From Escarpia spicata (lineage: Eukaryota > Annelida > Polychaeta > Sabellida > Siboglinidae), in contig OZ023206.1 in assembly GCA_963995525.1 (NCBI GenBank), forward strand, positions 22,290,631 to 22,354,630: a stretch of 64,000 nt of DNA, given 5' to 3'. Below the pieces are notes generated by a model. The model was not told the DNA's origin. It ran no database searches and worked only from the letters and a program-made list of their open reading frames with translations. Numbering within the stretch: position 1 is the first letter of the stretch; every line of letters starts with the position of its first letter. A program made the translations under genes and the position numbers. Shown here one piece after another: positions 46,373 through 64,000 of the stretch.

Positions 46373-64000
<17,628 letters not shown>

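Overview
The window is intron-rich animal nuclear DNA. It shows canonical GT-AG splicing in all three phases, a TATA/CCAAT promoter, long microsatellites, tRNA-derived SINEs, several LINE clades, a Penelope-like element and long-TIR DNA elements. The two genes (an RLR and an animal FAS-like polyketide synthase) and the repeat style suggest a marine lophotrochozoan, probably a mollusc. That last step is inference.

Region 1 (2-21604, + strand) is the 3' part of a RIG-I-like receptor gene. Eight exons run from just after helicase motif II to the stop codon. Together they encode 565 residues: the helicase insert and pincer, helicase motifs IV-VI, and the zinc-binding regulatory domain. The introns are loaded with repeats. 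These include a (GA)n tract, a perfect 232-bp palindrome, an inverted pair with hammerhead-like cores, a 70-bp minisatellite copied from the intron/exon boundary of its own exon, a 3.4-kb long-TIR element, a 17-bp minisatellite, a foldback element and a degraded LINE.

Region 2 (about 21.6-46.1 kb) has no convincing host gene. It holds a 200-N assembly gap, a reverse-oriented LINE copy, a second long-TIR element with remnants of a cysteine-rich protein, a 2.5-kb dispersed repeat, a by-eye identical 909-bp tandem duplication, and a 899-bp tandem array carrying a SINE in every unit.

Region 3 (about 46.1-64.0 kb, + strand) is the 5' part of a FAS-like type I polyketide synthase. It has a TATA box, an 8-nt coding first exon, and exons for a complete ketosynthase, a complete acyltransferase and most of a dehydratase, and it runs off the window end. 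Its large second intron contains another copy of the 2.5-kb repeat, into which a Penelope-like element has inserted with a target-site duplication. The element-free paralogue lies 20 kb away in this same window. A LINE fragment lies in the acyltransferase intron.

The two genes look functionally unrelated (cytosolic RNA sensing and polyketide/fatty-acyl synthesis) and nothing suggests co-regulation. The most distinctive features are the intact catalytic residues of the synthase, the splice-site-derived repeats in both genes, and the nested mobile-element history that can be read from filled and empty sites in one window.
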